From Linum tenue (Eukaryota > Streptophyta > Magnoliopsida > Malpighiales > Linaceae): DNA of 64,000 bases. This document shows, piece by piece, positions 1 to 12,305 of the stretch (its first letter is position 1; the number at the start of each line of letters is the position of its first letter). The DNA is taken from contig CAMGYJ010000008.1 of assembly GCA_946122785.1 (NCBI GenBank), positions 58,882,877 through 58,946,876 of the forward strand, given 5' to 3'. The notes beneath the pieces were generated by a model, which was not told the origin of the DNA, did not search any database, and saw nothing but the letters and a program-made list of their open reading frames with translations. The position numbers were made by a program, and so were the translations under genes.

Positions 1-165
1 AGCTAACTCCCCCTATGAATGATATTCATCATAAAACGAATATTTTGGAGATGGAACATAATCTGAGATTGCATCTTCATTCTCCAACATCAGATTTCCA
101 CGGCTGCTTGCTTCCTCCTCATGCCTGAACATGACTCGAATAGCCTCCAAGGGATGCATCATTGG

Positions 166-1161
166 TCATTTACCATTGTCTCTGACCGCTCCAACCAGAT
201 CTGCTATATCTGGTTCTTCTTCTGCTTCATCCCCACCCAATTCGGCAAGGCTGAGTCCATCCTCCTGTGAAGGAACTGCATGAGCAGCTGCTTCTCCCCC
301 TGGAGCATTGACCAGAGGGCGACGACGGCCTACAGACGCATCTACCTTACGCATGACGAACTGATCATGAAGGGAGTTGAGCAAATCCACATGAGCCACC
401 TTAAAGCGCAAATCAAGACCTAAGGCCAACAGAATTTGAGTGATCAGTGGGGCAAAGGGAAGCTCGCCATCATAGTTGTCGTCATAGTAGTTCAGCATGT
501 GATCAAACATAAGGTGAGGATAACTAATGACTCGATATTCCTTGGCACTAGCAAGTATCCACAGATCCAAATGATAGATTGTGGTGAGGCCATGAGACCT
601 AGGCAGAAAGAACCGAGATATATAGAAGTGTAGAACTTTGAGATCGTCAGGAAGTCTACCAGAGTGGAACTCGGAGGATAATAGCGACCACTATCACGAG
701 TATACAGACGAAGAGCATCACCCTCATTGAACTCAACATAGTGGAAGTCAGACTCATTCATGACTTCAACACCAGTAATGGGAATGCCAAGCAGAAGAGA
801 CAACAACTTAACATTGATAGTTATCAGATAGTTATAAACTATCGTTGTGAAACAGGGCGGAGAGATGTGATAGCAAGGTTTCATGTTCGCATAGAACATT
901 CGCACTGCATTAGGACGAAAACCGAAATTTCGATTAGGGAGTATGTCCCCCAACCAATGGTATTAATCAGGCAGGAAATATCCCTCCCATACCTGTTGAA
1001 CCTGGATGGATCAAGGGTGATGGAGGGGCACAATGGACGATCTTGGAATTTGAGAAGGTAGCGGGCATACCCTGCAGCATCATCAAATCCTTTACCATTG
1101 AAAATAGTTGCTTGAGCCAATCGAGGGGCGCCATATGTTGATTGGGGCCAGCCATGATCAC
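166..1161 (-). pseudogene. Broken ORF of the 'putative plant transposon protein' type (Athila-like accessory ORF)
   Basis: Three overlapping minus-strand frames (about 1161-950, 953-492 and 570-166) together read as one protein broken by at least two frameshifts. Recognisable pieces in order are a segment with RFNRYGRDISC, then RMFYANMK followed by a hydrophobic stretch ending LLGIP, then MDLWILASAKEYR and ELPFAPLITQILLALG, and an acidic tail (GGDEAEEEPDIADL). This order matches my memory of the plant domain often labelled 'putative plant transposon protein', found near Athila/Tat Ty3 elements. The layout (conserved N-terminal domain, then acidic tail) parallels the accessory ORF at 12306-13716 in the intact Athila element here. 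No gag, pol or LTR of the parent element is visible next to it. The family call is from pattern recognition and is moderately secure; the pseudogene status is clear. Confidence 0.55.
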
Positions 1162-1372
1162 TTGAGGATGGAGAAGGAATTATATGCGATAGAGTATTTA
1201 AGTGATGAAGAGGAGGACTCGAACCTAAGGCTTTTATAGTTGAACAAAGGACTGACAAAAGGAAGAAAGTGCAGGGAAATGGAAAGACAGGGATATGGAA
1301 AGACTTGAGCCTAAAGAATAGATGTCCTACGTATCAAGGAGAACGGACAAGAAGGGAAACCCTGATTCACAA

Positions 1373-3476
1373 TTAAGGAAGGTCTTGAGGTAGAGCTGAA
1401 AGTTCAACAATGTCACTCAAAGAGAATATACCTAACTCCCGCTGGATGTGAATGAAGGATTCAGAGCCCAAAGGCTTTGTGAAAATATTGGCCCATTGGA
1501 AATTTATAGGGACAAACTCAACATGAATTTTTCCGTCTTGAACCAACTCTCTAATGAAGTGGAAACGAATCTCTATGTGCTTGGTTTTAAAATGTTGGAC
1601 TGGGTTCTTAGACATGTTTATCGCACTAGTGTTGTCACATAGCACAGGAAGGGAGCCAAATTCTAAACCATAGTCAAGAAGTTGGTATTTCATCCACAAC
1701 AGCTGTGAACAACAGCAATCTGTTGCAGTGTATTCTACTCCTGCAGTTGACAAGGCAACAGAGTTTGGTTTCTTGCTAAACCATGCTACCAGAGAAGTTC
1801 CCATAAAGTGACACGTCCTAGAAGTACTTTTCCGATCAACTATGCACCCTGCATAGTCTGAATCAGAGTAACCAACTAACTCTAAACTTGACTCACAATA
1901 GTACCAAAGTCCAAATTCAATAGTGCCGGCCAAGTATCTAAAAATCCGCTTGACTGGGATAAATGGCTCTCCTTAGGTGCACTTTAAAATCTAGCACAGA
2001 CACACACACTAAATAGAATGTCTAGTCTACTAGTTGTCACGTATAAAAGAGATCCAATTACCCCATATACAACTTTTCATTAACAAACATACCAGACTCA
2101 TCTTTATCTATTTTTAATGACGAAGCCATGGGAGTAACAGCAGATTTTAAGTTGCCAAAGTCAAATCGTTTCAACATGTTTTGAATGTATTTAGACTGAC
2201 ATATAGGGATGGCAATTTCGACCTGACCTGTTTTACCCGACCTGTTTGACCTGTTTTGGGGCGGGTCCGACCCGCCCCGTAGGCGGGGCGGGGCGGGCAT
2301 GGGTAGTCTGATCGACCCGACCTGCCCTGACCCGCCCCATTCTCGACCCGTTCTTGTCTAAATTACATATAATCTTAGTCAAATTACTTAGAATTTTCCT
2401 TTTATTGCATCATATCTTAGCTATAATAAAGTTATAAATTAGTAAAAACCTCAATTTCTCCAATAATTTAACTACAAATGTCATAATATTGTTTGTTTTC
2501 TTAGTCTTATAATAAAAATAACGAATGTTTCTAATGTTTTCATATAAATTGCATACCCATTGGGTCGACCTGCCCCGACCCGCGACCCGTGATCAATTAC
2601 TCGACCTGGACCTGACCTGCCACGGGGCGGGTTTGGGTACCAAGAAACCCTCCCCGGACCTGCCCCATTGCCATTCCTACTGACATATGAAGATGCCCTT
2701 AGGAGTCTGTTTTATATGTAAGCCCAGAAAATAATTTAACTCACCCATAAGACTCATTTCAAAGTTAGTCTTCATAAGTTTTTCAAATTCTAAACACATC
2801 TCCTTACTAGTTCCCCCAAATATAATGTCATCGACATACACTTGAACTAATAGCAGATGACCTGACTCTTGTTTAGTGAAAAGAGTTTTATCAACTGAGC
2901 CTCTTTGAAAACCATTCTCTAAAAGTATTGAACTCAGTTTATCGTACCAAGGTCTGGGAGCTTATTTTAAACCATACAAGGCCTTCTTTAATCTATACAC
3001 ATGATTAGGATATTTTTTTTATCTTCAAAACCTGGTGGTTATGCAACATAAACTTCCTCTTTCAAATCACCATTCAAAAAGGCACTTTTGACATCCATTT
3101 GGTAGATTTTAATTTTAGTTGCACTAGCAAAAGCACACAACATCCTAACTGCTTCAAGGCGAGCCACAGGAGCAAACGTTTCATCAAAATCTATTCCCTC
3201 TCCCTGATTATAGCATTGAGCTACCAACCTAGCCCTGTTTCTAGTTATTACCCCTATTTCATCCGTTTTATTTTTATAGATCCATTTCGTCCCGATAATA
3301 ACTCTGTTTTCAGGTTTGGGAACAAGTTCCCATACATTCGCTCTCTCAAACTGATGCATTTCATCAAACATTGCAGCGGTCCAAAATTCATCTAACATGG
3401 CTTGTTGAACTGACTTTGGTTCAATCAAGGACACAAACGCAGTATGAGAAGGTAGTGCCTTTGATCTAGTGAACAT
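1373..3476 (-). pseudogene. copia reverse transcriptase-RNase H (broken)
   Basis: The RT N-terminal block is at 3476-3039 ([20 protein letters not shown], then [20 protein letters not shown]). The YVDD catalytic motif reads from 2838 down to 2827. The RT end (SKYIQNMLKRFDFGNLKSAV) is just inside 2196, and RNase H with DSDYAGCIVDRKSTSR and the terminal TKHIEIRFHF and NIFTKPL motifs is at 1933-1373. The frame changes near 3040, 2700 and 1935, and the 476-bp MITE at 2204-2679 splits the RT. In a live element this would copy the RNA and remove the template strand; here it cannot make a full protein. Confidence 0.9.
2204..2679. mobile_element. hAT-type MITE, 476 bp, with perfect 8-bp target duplication
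   Basis: The ends form an imperfect terminal inverted repeat (tagggatggcaat left, attgccattccta right, one mismatch). They are flanked by identical 8-bp copies of ctgacata at 2196-2203 and 2680-2687. An 8-bp duplication with TAGGG-type ends fits the hAT superfamily. The subterminal regions are full of gacctg and gacccg/cgggtc motifs while the middle is AT-rich. There is no coding sequence. It interrupts the copia RT, so it is younger than that element. Confidence 0.9.
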
Positions 3477-3623
3477 AGCTTTGTCAACTGGACCAATTAT
3501 TTGAGCAGGAGGATGTCTCTTGATGATGTGTGTAGGAGGATGAGGATCAGCTGATGTTGAAATTTCTTCTACTTCACTTCTTGTCTGAGGTAGATTAAAT
3601 CCCTTCTCTTTGGATTGTGAGTT

Positions 3624-4400
3624 CTAAGCCAATTGATCATGATCTTGATTTTCAGACGTCTTATCGTCGAGAACTTGGTTCTCTGGACTCATATCTGAGA
3701 CCGATGTTGATGGTTTCCCAAGACCAAAATCATCATCATCAGTTACATCGGTAATCTCAACAATAGCTTCATCAAATACCACATTGATGGACTCCTCAAC
3801 TTTGAGGGTCCGTTTGTTAAATATTCTATAAGCCTTGCTTGAGTTAGCATACCCCAGAAACACAGCTTCATCTGACTTTGCATCAAATTTTCCAAGATTA
3901 TCTTTAGTATTCAGTGCAAAGCACTTGCAACCAAAAGTAGTACCCCTCCCCCCCCCGATTTGGTTTTCTTCCTTTCCATATCTCATAAGGGGTTTAGTAT
4001 AAACCTGACCTGGTAAAGGCTCTATTAACAACATAACAAGCTGTATTTATGGCCTCAGCCCAAAAATATTTTGGAATACCATAGTCATGTAACATGGTGC
4101 GAGAAATATCGATCAAGGTCCTATTTTTCCTCTCAACTACCCATTTTGCTGTGGGGTTCTAGGTGCAGAGAAGTTGTGAAAAATTCCAAGCTCATTGCAA
4201 AACATTTCAAAGGGATCGGAAGAGAATTCTCCTCCATGATCACTTCGAATGCTGTAGACATTTGACATAGTTTCATTCTCAATTCGTTTAAGTAAAGTCT
4301 TAAAGTTTTCAAAAGCTTCGTCCTTTTTAGCCAAAAACAAGACCCACGTAAATCTAGAGAAATCATCAACTATCACAAAAGCATAAGATTTCCCCCATAG
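3624..4400 (-). pseudogene. copia integrase core and C-terminal part (broken)
   Basis: The frame at 4376-4137 carries the rve core: IVDDFSRFTWVLFLAKK, then RSDHGGEFSSDPF and the ending SAPRTPQQNG. The frame at 4034-3624 carries the downstream part (GCKCFALNTKDNLGKFDAKS, then VFLGYANSSKAYRIFNKRT) and an acidic linker (VTDDDDFGLG). Residues expected for the DDE integrase, D in DDFSR and D in RSDHG, are visible. A frameshift between 4137 and 4034 separates the two halves. Confidence 0.85.
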
Positions 4401-4517
4401 CTTACCACATTAGTAGGCCCAAACAGATCAAGATGTAGAAGCTCCAAAGGTCTAGATGTAGAGATGACTGATTTACTCTTGAAACTAGTCCTAGTTTGTT
4501 TTCCTTTTGCACAAGCA

Positions 4518-5065
4518 TCACAAAAAAAAGTCTCGTTTTTCATTCATCCTAGGAAGTCCCTTGACCAGACCTAAATGGGCTAATTTAGATAAGGTACTAA
4601 CATTCGCATGCCCTAGACGTCTATGCCAGTCTTCTTGCAGATTTCTGTCCAAACTAACTAAGCATGTTTCATTGAAACTGTCTTTATCGTCAAGATCAAT
4701 AGTATAAATCTTACCATTCCGCTTTCCAGTAAACACAATTTGATTTGATTTAATATTTTCAACATAACAACAATTTGGTTGAAAGAGATGACTCTACACT
4801 CCTTACCACACATTTGACTGATTGACATTAGATTATGTTTTAACCCACTGACTAACATTACATTTTTTATGGACGGACATGACCCAACTTGACCTTTCCC
4901 AATGATTTCAGCAGAATTATTATCACCAAAGAAAACCTTACCAAACTTCCCTAACTCAAGTCTTGAAAATAAATGCTTGTTACCTATCATATGATGTGAG
5001 CATCCACTATCCATGATCCACTTAGAAGTCTCCATGCTCACTTGAAGACAACTCTGCACACACAT
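4518..5065 (-). pseudogene. copia protease and GAG-pre-integrase region (broken)
   Basis: The aspartic protease active site reads WIMDSGCSHHMIG near 5030-4990, followed by FFGDNNSAEIIGKGQV and LKHNLMSISQM. The GAG-pre-integrase zinc-binding segment with DWHRRLGHANVSTLSKLAHLG lies in the next frame at 4736-4518. The two overlap out of frame, which shows a frameshift near 4730. Confidence 0.85.
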
Positions 5066-5068
5066 AAG

Positions 5069-6721
5069 TCATGTTGTTTTTCGAACCCAGACTTTCTTGA
5101 GCTGACTTGATTGATAGTTATTCAAGATATATCTCTTCTGAGAATAATCACACGCATTTAGTTTACCTTTTCTACTTTCTGACCACAGTCTCTTTTTACA
5201 TTCCCTTATTACATGACCATGCTTGTGAAAATAGAAGCATTCAGCTCCTTTATGACGTTCACCCAAGTTATGAGTCTTTAACTGTACTAGATACCCTTGA
5301 ATTTGATTCTTAAGCTTTTCACACTCATGATAATATTTCTCATTTTCCCTTTTGGTATCTAACAAGCTAGCCTCAAGATTCCTTTCTCTTAACTCACTGG
5401 AGGCCAATATGTTCTCAAGTTCTGCTATTCTTTTTATATTACACTCATTTTCTTTCTTTAAGTTTGACTACTTTATCTTGACATTTCCAAATTCTAGTTG
5501 AATCTCCCTAATGGTGTCAGCCAACATGTCATCGTTACTATCATAATCAATTCCTTGTTTATGTAAATCAGAAATACTTACCTGCGAGGGACAGCTCCTT
5601 GGTGACTCTTCTTCATCTTCCTTCTCCTCGGCAATTTCCATGAACGATCTGTGCACAGTTTCTTCATCATCCTCGTCTCCTTCGTCTTCACTACCACTCC
5701 AAGTAGCTGCATATGCCTTTGCTCTCTTGAGTTGAGGACATTCAGCTTTGATATGTCATGTTCTTCCACATTTAAAGCATCCTGTTGTATTTACTCCTTT
5801 GAAGTTCTGGTTGGCCTCATTTCGCCCTCGTGTAAAGGTCTTTGATTGCCCAAATTTTATATCTCCTTCATTCCTTTCAAACTCTTTGGGTTTGGATCCT
5901 CCAGACCTTTTCTCTTTTCGAATCCTAAGTAGTCTACTGATCTGTTTGCTCAGAAGAGCAAGTTCTTCATCTTCCATGTCGTCAAGTTCTTCATATTCAT
6001 CAATCAGACTTGTAGCTTTAAAGGCAATCCCCCATTTTCCATTGTCACTTCCATCCTTCTCTAGCCCAGATTTATTTAGCTTGTCTTCATGAGTGGCAAG
6101 AGAACCAATGAGTTCATTAACAGCTAATTTCTCCAGATCCTTGGCTTCTTCAATGCTGTCACCTTTGGAGTCCATTTTTCAGGAAGTCCACAGTATCTTC
6201 CTAATCAGATCTCCACTTTTGTAAGACTTCCCCAGATTTTCCAAGTTGTTCACTATATTTGTGAACGTCTCATACGTTTGTCGAATTGTCTCCCCTTCCT
6301 CCATCTTGAACAATTCGAATTGGTGTTTTAACAAATTGATTCAGGAGGTTTTGACTTGAGATGTACCTTCATAAGTTACTTGAAGTTTATCCCATATCTC
6401 CTTTGCCGTCTTGCAACCAGCGACCTTATGATACTCCTCTGGTCCTAAAGCACAGTACATCAGATTTGTGGCCTTGCAATTTTGCTGAAACTTCTCGTAG
6501 TCTTCATCAGTCCATTTCTCTTGATCCGCTTTGAGCTCGTGTGGTCCTTTGATTACCCTCACCCACAGATTTGGATCCGTAGATCCTACAAACAACTCCA
6601 TATGATTCTTCCAGTACCCATAATTGACTCCTTCAAATTGTGGTGGACGATTTTGTGAGAACCCGTCAGCAAGATATAGCGGAGCAGCACTAGTCGACCC
6701 TGACGCCATCCTGGATTTCAC
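5069..6721 (-). pseudogene. copia gag with two decayed zinc knuckles
   Basis: The gag N-terminus is at 6721-6341: RPPQFEGVNYGYWKNHMELF, then KEIWDKLQVTYEGTSQVK, which is typical of the copia UBN2-type gag. Continuing pieces are at 6175-5756 and 5656-5468. A first zinc knuckle begins CFKCGRT near 5783-5763 and runs into an in-frame TGA. A second, CFYFHKHGHVIREC near 5243-5202, has Phe where the second Cys should be. The ORF starts at MKSRMASGS, or more likely at the internal MASGS six codons further on, close to the primer site at 6756-6767. Confidence 0.85.
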
Positions 6722-6755
6722 CGAAGGTTGTTGAACCTATTCAATCGGTGACCGT

Positions 6756-6767
6756 GCTCTGATACCA
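6756..6767 (-). other. Primer binding site, tRNA-Met type
   Basis: On the minus strand this reads tggtatcagagc, the usual plant copia site complementary to the 3' end of initiator tRNA-Met. It lies 35 bases upstream of the gag ORF and marks the inner edge of the 5' LTR. Confidence 0.85.
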
Positions 6768-6768
6768 C

Positions 6769-7740
6769 GTATTGCTGCCTTCGAGCGCGAGATGCATGCT
6801 TCTCTGCCCTTCAATTTCACCTGCACACCTAAATTTGTCTTTTGCTAAGAACATGTGATGAATGAAATGGGAAATGATATAGATCGAAAAGATATTGTAA
6901 ACACGACAGAGAAGGAGTTATAGAGCAGGCTCGTGGACAATGGGCTTATTCACTTGAGCCCAGTTCCTCAGGTGGTACGAAGTCAGGCCTGTCGTTCCTA
7001 CCTGCTTACTTACTCAAAGTTGTGCGTTTCAAGATCGATCAGCCAGCTATTACTTTCTGATTTGCAGATTCAATCTCCCTGTACTCAACGAAACCAATAA
7101 AAGCTGTAGAACCAGAGCAAGAACAAAATGCAGAGATTGAAAAGTAAGGAATCAAACAGACACAGTCACTTTTACGTGGTTTCCAGAGCTGGGAGAAAAT
7201 GAATCCCAACTCTGACTACTCCACGGACGAGAAATCACTGATTTGTGATTCTCACCAATTCACTAAGTATGTTTGATTTGATGCACCAATTTAGAGTCAC
7301 ACTCCTCGACAAGATTAACCAACCACTCCAGGAAGGTTAATCCGAGACTGTCTATAACTACTCTCCAACCCAGCTATCCAGCTACCGTGTCTTCCAACAC
7401 ACCCTCTAATACACAATCACTCCTGATCTTGAATTAGAGTTAATTTTCTTATCAATCGCCACTCACAAACTCCTTTGCACTCTTGTATGAATTGATCTCC
7501 GGAAAAGTTATTCCTCTTTGATTTCGAATGTGCTTTTTGTACTTATTAGAAGCTAGCCGTTGATTCTCAAGTAAAGTAAGTCTCCTTTTTTAATTCCTTT
7601 CCTGATTTGCTTGCCTGAGGTGATCCTTCTGCTATACCGAATCTGCCACCCTTGCAACCGATGTTTCTTTCCAAATGCAGATTCGTGATGGCCACGGCTT
7701 CCTTTTCTTCCTTTGTGATTAATGACTGGCTTGCTTACAA
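6769..7740 (-). repeat. Probable 5' LTR of the degenerate copia element
   Basis: By position, the sequence just beyond the primer site should be the 5' LTR of the minus-strand element. Its outer end is not certain; a possible TG start on the minus strand lies near 7740. No second copy is present in the window to confirm the limits, and no coding sequence was seen. Confidence 0.4.
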
Positions 7741-9589
7741 AAGAAAGGTGAAAGAAATGGATAACATGAGTATGAAATTGGAACCATAAAAATGTACATA
7801 CTTTATCTTAGAGTCATTAAGGGAATCTTTTAAAGTTAAAAAGTAGCAAGGAAACAACTTCAAATGTTGTTTTACAGGAAAAAACTATTGTCAACAAACA
7901 TAATAGTAAGCATGGAAACGTGATCTATGATAGAGTTTGTTTTCATGGAAGGTTGTACAATGTTGTTCATGGCGTTGATGGGAATCTAGGAAGACCAGAG
8001 TATTTTTCGCCTCTTCGAGCTTGTTGCACCCAATTGGTCATTCAAATGTTATCTTGGCCAACAGGCTACCATTGCTATCTGAAGTGTCGATAGCAGGTTT
8101 GAGTTTCTTCCATCCAATACAAAACTCATTATCTATATATCTTATGAAATGGTGTCATAAAATCTGACTGATGGAACGGATAGCAAAATCAGCCTTTAAA
8201 GCAGCAATGTCACAGAAAACTCATGCACTTAATCATGATATATCTTTCTCTATATTGGAGCGTCATTAATAAGGTTTTGAAATGAGACAAAAAAAAAATA
8301 GTTGGATAATTACCTTGGCTATGTTGTTGGAGTCTCCTTCATTGGTTTCAGAATCACTTTCATCAGGCTAGTGATAGTGTACGTATGTGCTGGAGTTTTC
8401 GATCTCCTACGAAGTACCAACTTTAGCTTTGGATTTCTTAGTCTTTCCAATGAGTTGGGACATTCATGTTGGTAGTGTAATCATGCTATCATTTTTTTCA
8501 TTTTGAGGAAATATGTTGTTGTATGAAAAATTTGGAGGTCGTGTGTTCCAAGAGGATAGAGTTCCTTAACATCAACCATGTCTTGAACCAACCGATTATT
8601 GTTGTACCTGTATTGTTGTTGTGAAATTAGTTCAGTGGAGAGATATGTTTGTAAAGGCTTGTAGAATTGTGATTAAGTGATATAGTAAACTGGGTTACCT
8701 TGGATGAGGACTGTGAGAAGAGTGGTTACATGAAGGCTAAAGCTACCCCTGCTATAACAAAGATCAACAATGAAGGAACAACCATTAAATTGAGACAACT
8801 GAACCAAACTTTGGGCAAGAGTGCCAAAAAAACATGCTTAAAAGAGGGGATGAAAAGCCTTATTTGAAAAGTCAAAAAGCAAAGCAGCGGCGAGAAAATA
8901 ATAGCAGGATAATAGAATATGCAGAGAAATTTAATCATCCAAAGAAATGCATTTAAGGTTCGAAAAGGTAGAGAACAGTATAGTTGATGGAAAGAAAAAT
9001 GGAACTGGATGGAAGGTACGCAGTAATGCAAATTGCCTATCGTGAAAAGAAGTAAGTCGACATCATGAAAGCGAGAATTAGATAAGCGTGTTTGATTCCC
9101 TATGCAATACATATTGGAATTCTACGCTACTCATTCCACCTACTCGTACACTTAAAAGGGAATCTAGAGTTCATTACTCATCTGAAATATCCCATGCAAT
9201 TTCAAATAACCATCGATGGCATGCAAGTGCAATCAGAGCAAGGAAAACCTGTAAGACAAATCAATTCAGAACAAAGAGCGTAACTAAGATCACTGAATGT
9301 AATGGACACAATCTAGTGCTTCCAGTATGGGAGTTGTCGAAGGCTCTGTGAAGCGGTGGCGAAAGACATGCGCTAATCGAGACCCCTAATTGCTGACCTT
9401 ATGTTTGCCCAATACAGTTGGGATTTTATGCGGATTTGGGAAGAAGTATGCCATCGGCTTCAATGGCGAGAAGGACTGAGAGTCGAATAAGATGGTTGTG
9501 AAATGAAGAGGCAGGATCGACGCATTTCCCCATCGCTTCTAAGGAAAGAGGAAGAGTCGGGAAGGAAGAAGCGGTTTTTTATGTGCAAG
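7741..9589. other. Unassigned intergenic sequence
   Basis: No convincing gene was seen. A short minus-strand stretch around 8380-8315 reads as an acidic peptide (DESDSETNEGDSNN) followed by a plausible GT donor, so a decayed exon is possible. Short ORFs near 9090-9350 have no recognisable domain. Confidence 0.4.
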
Positions 9590-9594
9590 AATAT
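9590..9594. repeat. Target-site duplication AATAT, left copy
   Basis: Identical to 22115-22119 at the other end of the 12.5-kb Ty3 element. A 5-bp duplication is the size expected from an LTR-element integrase. Confidence 0.9.
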
Positions 9595-10463
9595 TGACTC
9601 ACTCCTACTGTCACTCTAGAAAATGGCCAAGTGTAACCACTTCCTAAAGCGTAGTATAGTGGGTTTGGGTTTTAATGTCAACCCGGGTCCTAGATGTGAT
9701 GACTACTCGGTGAATTCTCGTTATCTAGCAGTGAACTTTTAGTGCAGATTCAAACAAACAAAAACACAAAGCAAGTTTGACGGTTGTTCAAGTCAAGAGA
9801 GGTCACCCGGATATGGTTCCCCCTAGACTGCAGTTAAGCCGGATTGCAATTTACCAAGTTCAGTTTTTATGAAAGTTATACTGCGGAAGGTTCTTAAATA
9901 GCCTGAAGTCTCGACTAAAGGTCTCCAGACCCTCTCAATCTGAGTCTCTAGCGGGCGACTAACCTCCACCGGAGTAAACAGATTGAGGCCCTAACGAACC
10001 AAACCTCCACTACCGAATGGAATTCGGTACAGAATAGCGAATTGGCTCCTCGACTAAAGTCACCAATTCGCTATCTTCAATTAAGGGTACTCTATCAACC
10101 TAGGCAGATATTCTCATTCTAGGTCAAAGCAGAAACAACAGGAATTTGATCAGGATTCAAGTCATTCAATCATTCAAACCTCAATCGAATATAATCAATT
10201 CACAAACTCTGTACTTGGGTTCATACAATCAGACCTAGCATACAAATCTAGGGTTCCCCATACCCAGATGAATGGGGGAACTACTCCATAGAGAAATAAG
10301 CTCCTTTCGACCCAGAACTCGCTCCTCCGCCTCGATTCCAACGCCGGGACCTGAAATATGACATAAACACACACCCTAGCGTGAAATCGGCTTAAAACAC
10401 TAGAATCCACATCTCAAACGGCTTCAGAATGGGGTGAAAACATGTGTAATTATTGGTCTATCA
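9595..10463 (-). repeat. 3' LTR of the Athila-type element (869 bp, internally deleted)
   Basis: Direct repeat of 20775-22114, starting tgactcactcc and ending tatca. It lacks 471 bp present in the other LTR between the gagaaa motif at about 10289 and ctcctttcg at 10302. Small substitutions separate the copies (for example near 9660, 9917 and 9947). Confidence 0.95.
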
Positions 10464-10478
10464 AAATCCCCCACACTT
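10464..10478 (-). other. Polypurine tract of the Athila-type element
   Basis: On the minus strand this reads gtgtgggggatttt directly before the 3' LTR, preceded by a conserved block containing acaagcaaacggttaa. The same block and tract recur before the LTR of the second Athila-like element at 55940-55973. Confidence 0.85.
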
Positions 10479-12305
10479 AACCGTTTGCTTGTCCCTAAGC
10501 AAACCAAGTCAGACACCAGGTAAGCTCAAAACGTTTCACTCAAGCAGGCCTTAGGGCAAATCGTATCGGCACAAAACACGTGGATCATACTGACTTTCGA
10601 TCATCAACACATGGCAACTCGAATGCCAACCTAGACAACCACCACAGACGACATTCGAATGCAATAAAGTCGAGCAAAGGAAGAGTTCTCTCCTGTTCAC
10701 CAACCAACCTAGACTTGACTCAACCACTTGTTCAAAACAGTCACTTCATGCACAAAGCTCAAGATATCAGAATTAAGACCGAGCAATCTAGGTCCTCACC
10801 GGGGTAAAGAGTATAGAGAATATAAGAAAATTAATCGCTCACTCTCGACCAGTGGGGTCAGGACAATTTGATGCGAAAAATGCGCATGCTTCTTCTCTCA
10901 ATCCCTATCGTCTCTTCACCATGAATGCAGCCTCTAAATGCTAGAGTTCACATAAGCGATGTCACCACTAACTAATCCGGAGGTCTTAGACACAGGTTCA
11001 AATGACTGGCTAGGGTCTTGGACATGGGGAAAAGGCCTTTTAGGTGGTGGTAGTTATAGCACAAGGTTCCACATTTCCCAACCCAACAAAACCACAGTCA
11101 AGCAAACCAGTAACTTCCATTCTGCTATTCTGCATTAATCAAATTCTTTAGGGCACAAGAGCGAAGGAGGTTACATAAATGTTAGCATTTCCAAGCCAAG
11201 CTGCTAAGAAACACTACTTAGGGGGCACTATTCAGATTTTTGGTGGTGGCTCTCTTTTGCTTTCATTTTTTCTTTGTTTTTCTTTATTTTTTCTTTATTC
11301 ATCCTTTAAGAGAACTACCACCTCTGCACATTTTTCAAACACACGCCCAACTTTTAAGCACTACCTCCAACCCTCACATTACATTTAGCAGAAACAACAG
11401 AAAACATGCAAAACCCACTCTGTGGAACCTTCTAAAAGATGCAAAGGGTGATTTTTCATTTTAGACCGAAATAAAGGGTAACACACGACTCAAAGGGGCT
11501 GACTAGGGGATATGACACATCAGGACAGTCAGTTTGGTCGTGGGCTATTCCTATGCCTCCATCATCTTAGCTAGTGACAACGTGAATGCTACATTTCATG
11601 GAAGAGGAATCTATCGCACAAGAAAGAAACGAGCAGGCTCAAATCTCACATGGCTACCTATATGCTCTATCTCACATTCTGATTCCCTGAACTAGATGCA
11701 TAAATGACTGTCAACAGCAAGTGATCAAATGCAAGTCGCAGTTGGTAAGCAAACAGTTGAAAACTGAACCCCTACACGACTCTACTACACATCTCAGTCA
11801 TCGTAATAGGTTGTCTTAGTCACACTCAAGTTGTCATGCATCGAGTCAAAAGCCATTCAATCTACTAATCACAACCACAGTGCCAATACGATCAATCATC
11901 AAGCAAACAGCAGTGCTTGGAGCCCTCAAATCTCAAGACTTGGACAGTGGACTAGGCTCCAAGCACACAAACAGATCGAATGCAGTCAAAAGATAAACAT
12001 CATCCCCCCCACACTTAAGATCGACATTGCCCACAATGGAGGAGAGGAAAAGAAAGGGGAACGATGTTACCGGTGTGCACAGACTGCAGGAGACTGGAAA
12101 TGGACCAGTCGGCATGGAACAGACTGGAGAGAGGACCAGTCGGGAACACAGGCAGAGCTAAAGGAAACCAAAAGCTCAAACACATACGTTAGGTCCAATG
12201 GTCAGCCCAATAGTACAGCATCCAAAAATGAAAAGAAAAAGAAACAAAAACCGACACAAAACAGTTTGCATGCTGACAAATACCAAAAATACTCAAAACA
12301 TGCCC
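10479..12305 (-). other. 3' non-coding region of the Athila-type element
   Basis: About 1.8 kb between the extra ORF and the polypurine tract. Plus-strand open stretches such as 11831-12343 have no recognisable domain and run antisense to the element, so they are taken as chance. A long non-coding stretch here is common in Athila elements. Confidence 0.6.

Larger units (their letters stand above)
1373..6770 (-). mobile_element. Degenerate Ty1/copia retrotransposon
   Basis: Reading right to left the order is tRNA-Met primer site, gag, protease, integrase, reverse transcriptase and RNase H, which is the copia order. Every domain is present but split between frames by stops and indels, and a hAT MITE sits inside the RT. 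The 5' LTR side lies to the right (beyond 6768). No matching 3' LTR was seen left of 1373, so the element is probably truncated there. Lineage was not assigned. Confidence 0.9.

Noticed and set aside
9088..9351. Short plus-strand frames near 9.1-9.35 kb
   Set aside because: No domain, no splice context and overlapping frames of similar length; taken as chance.
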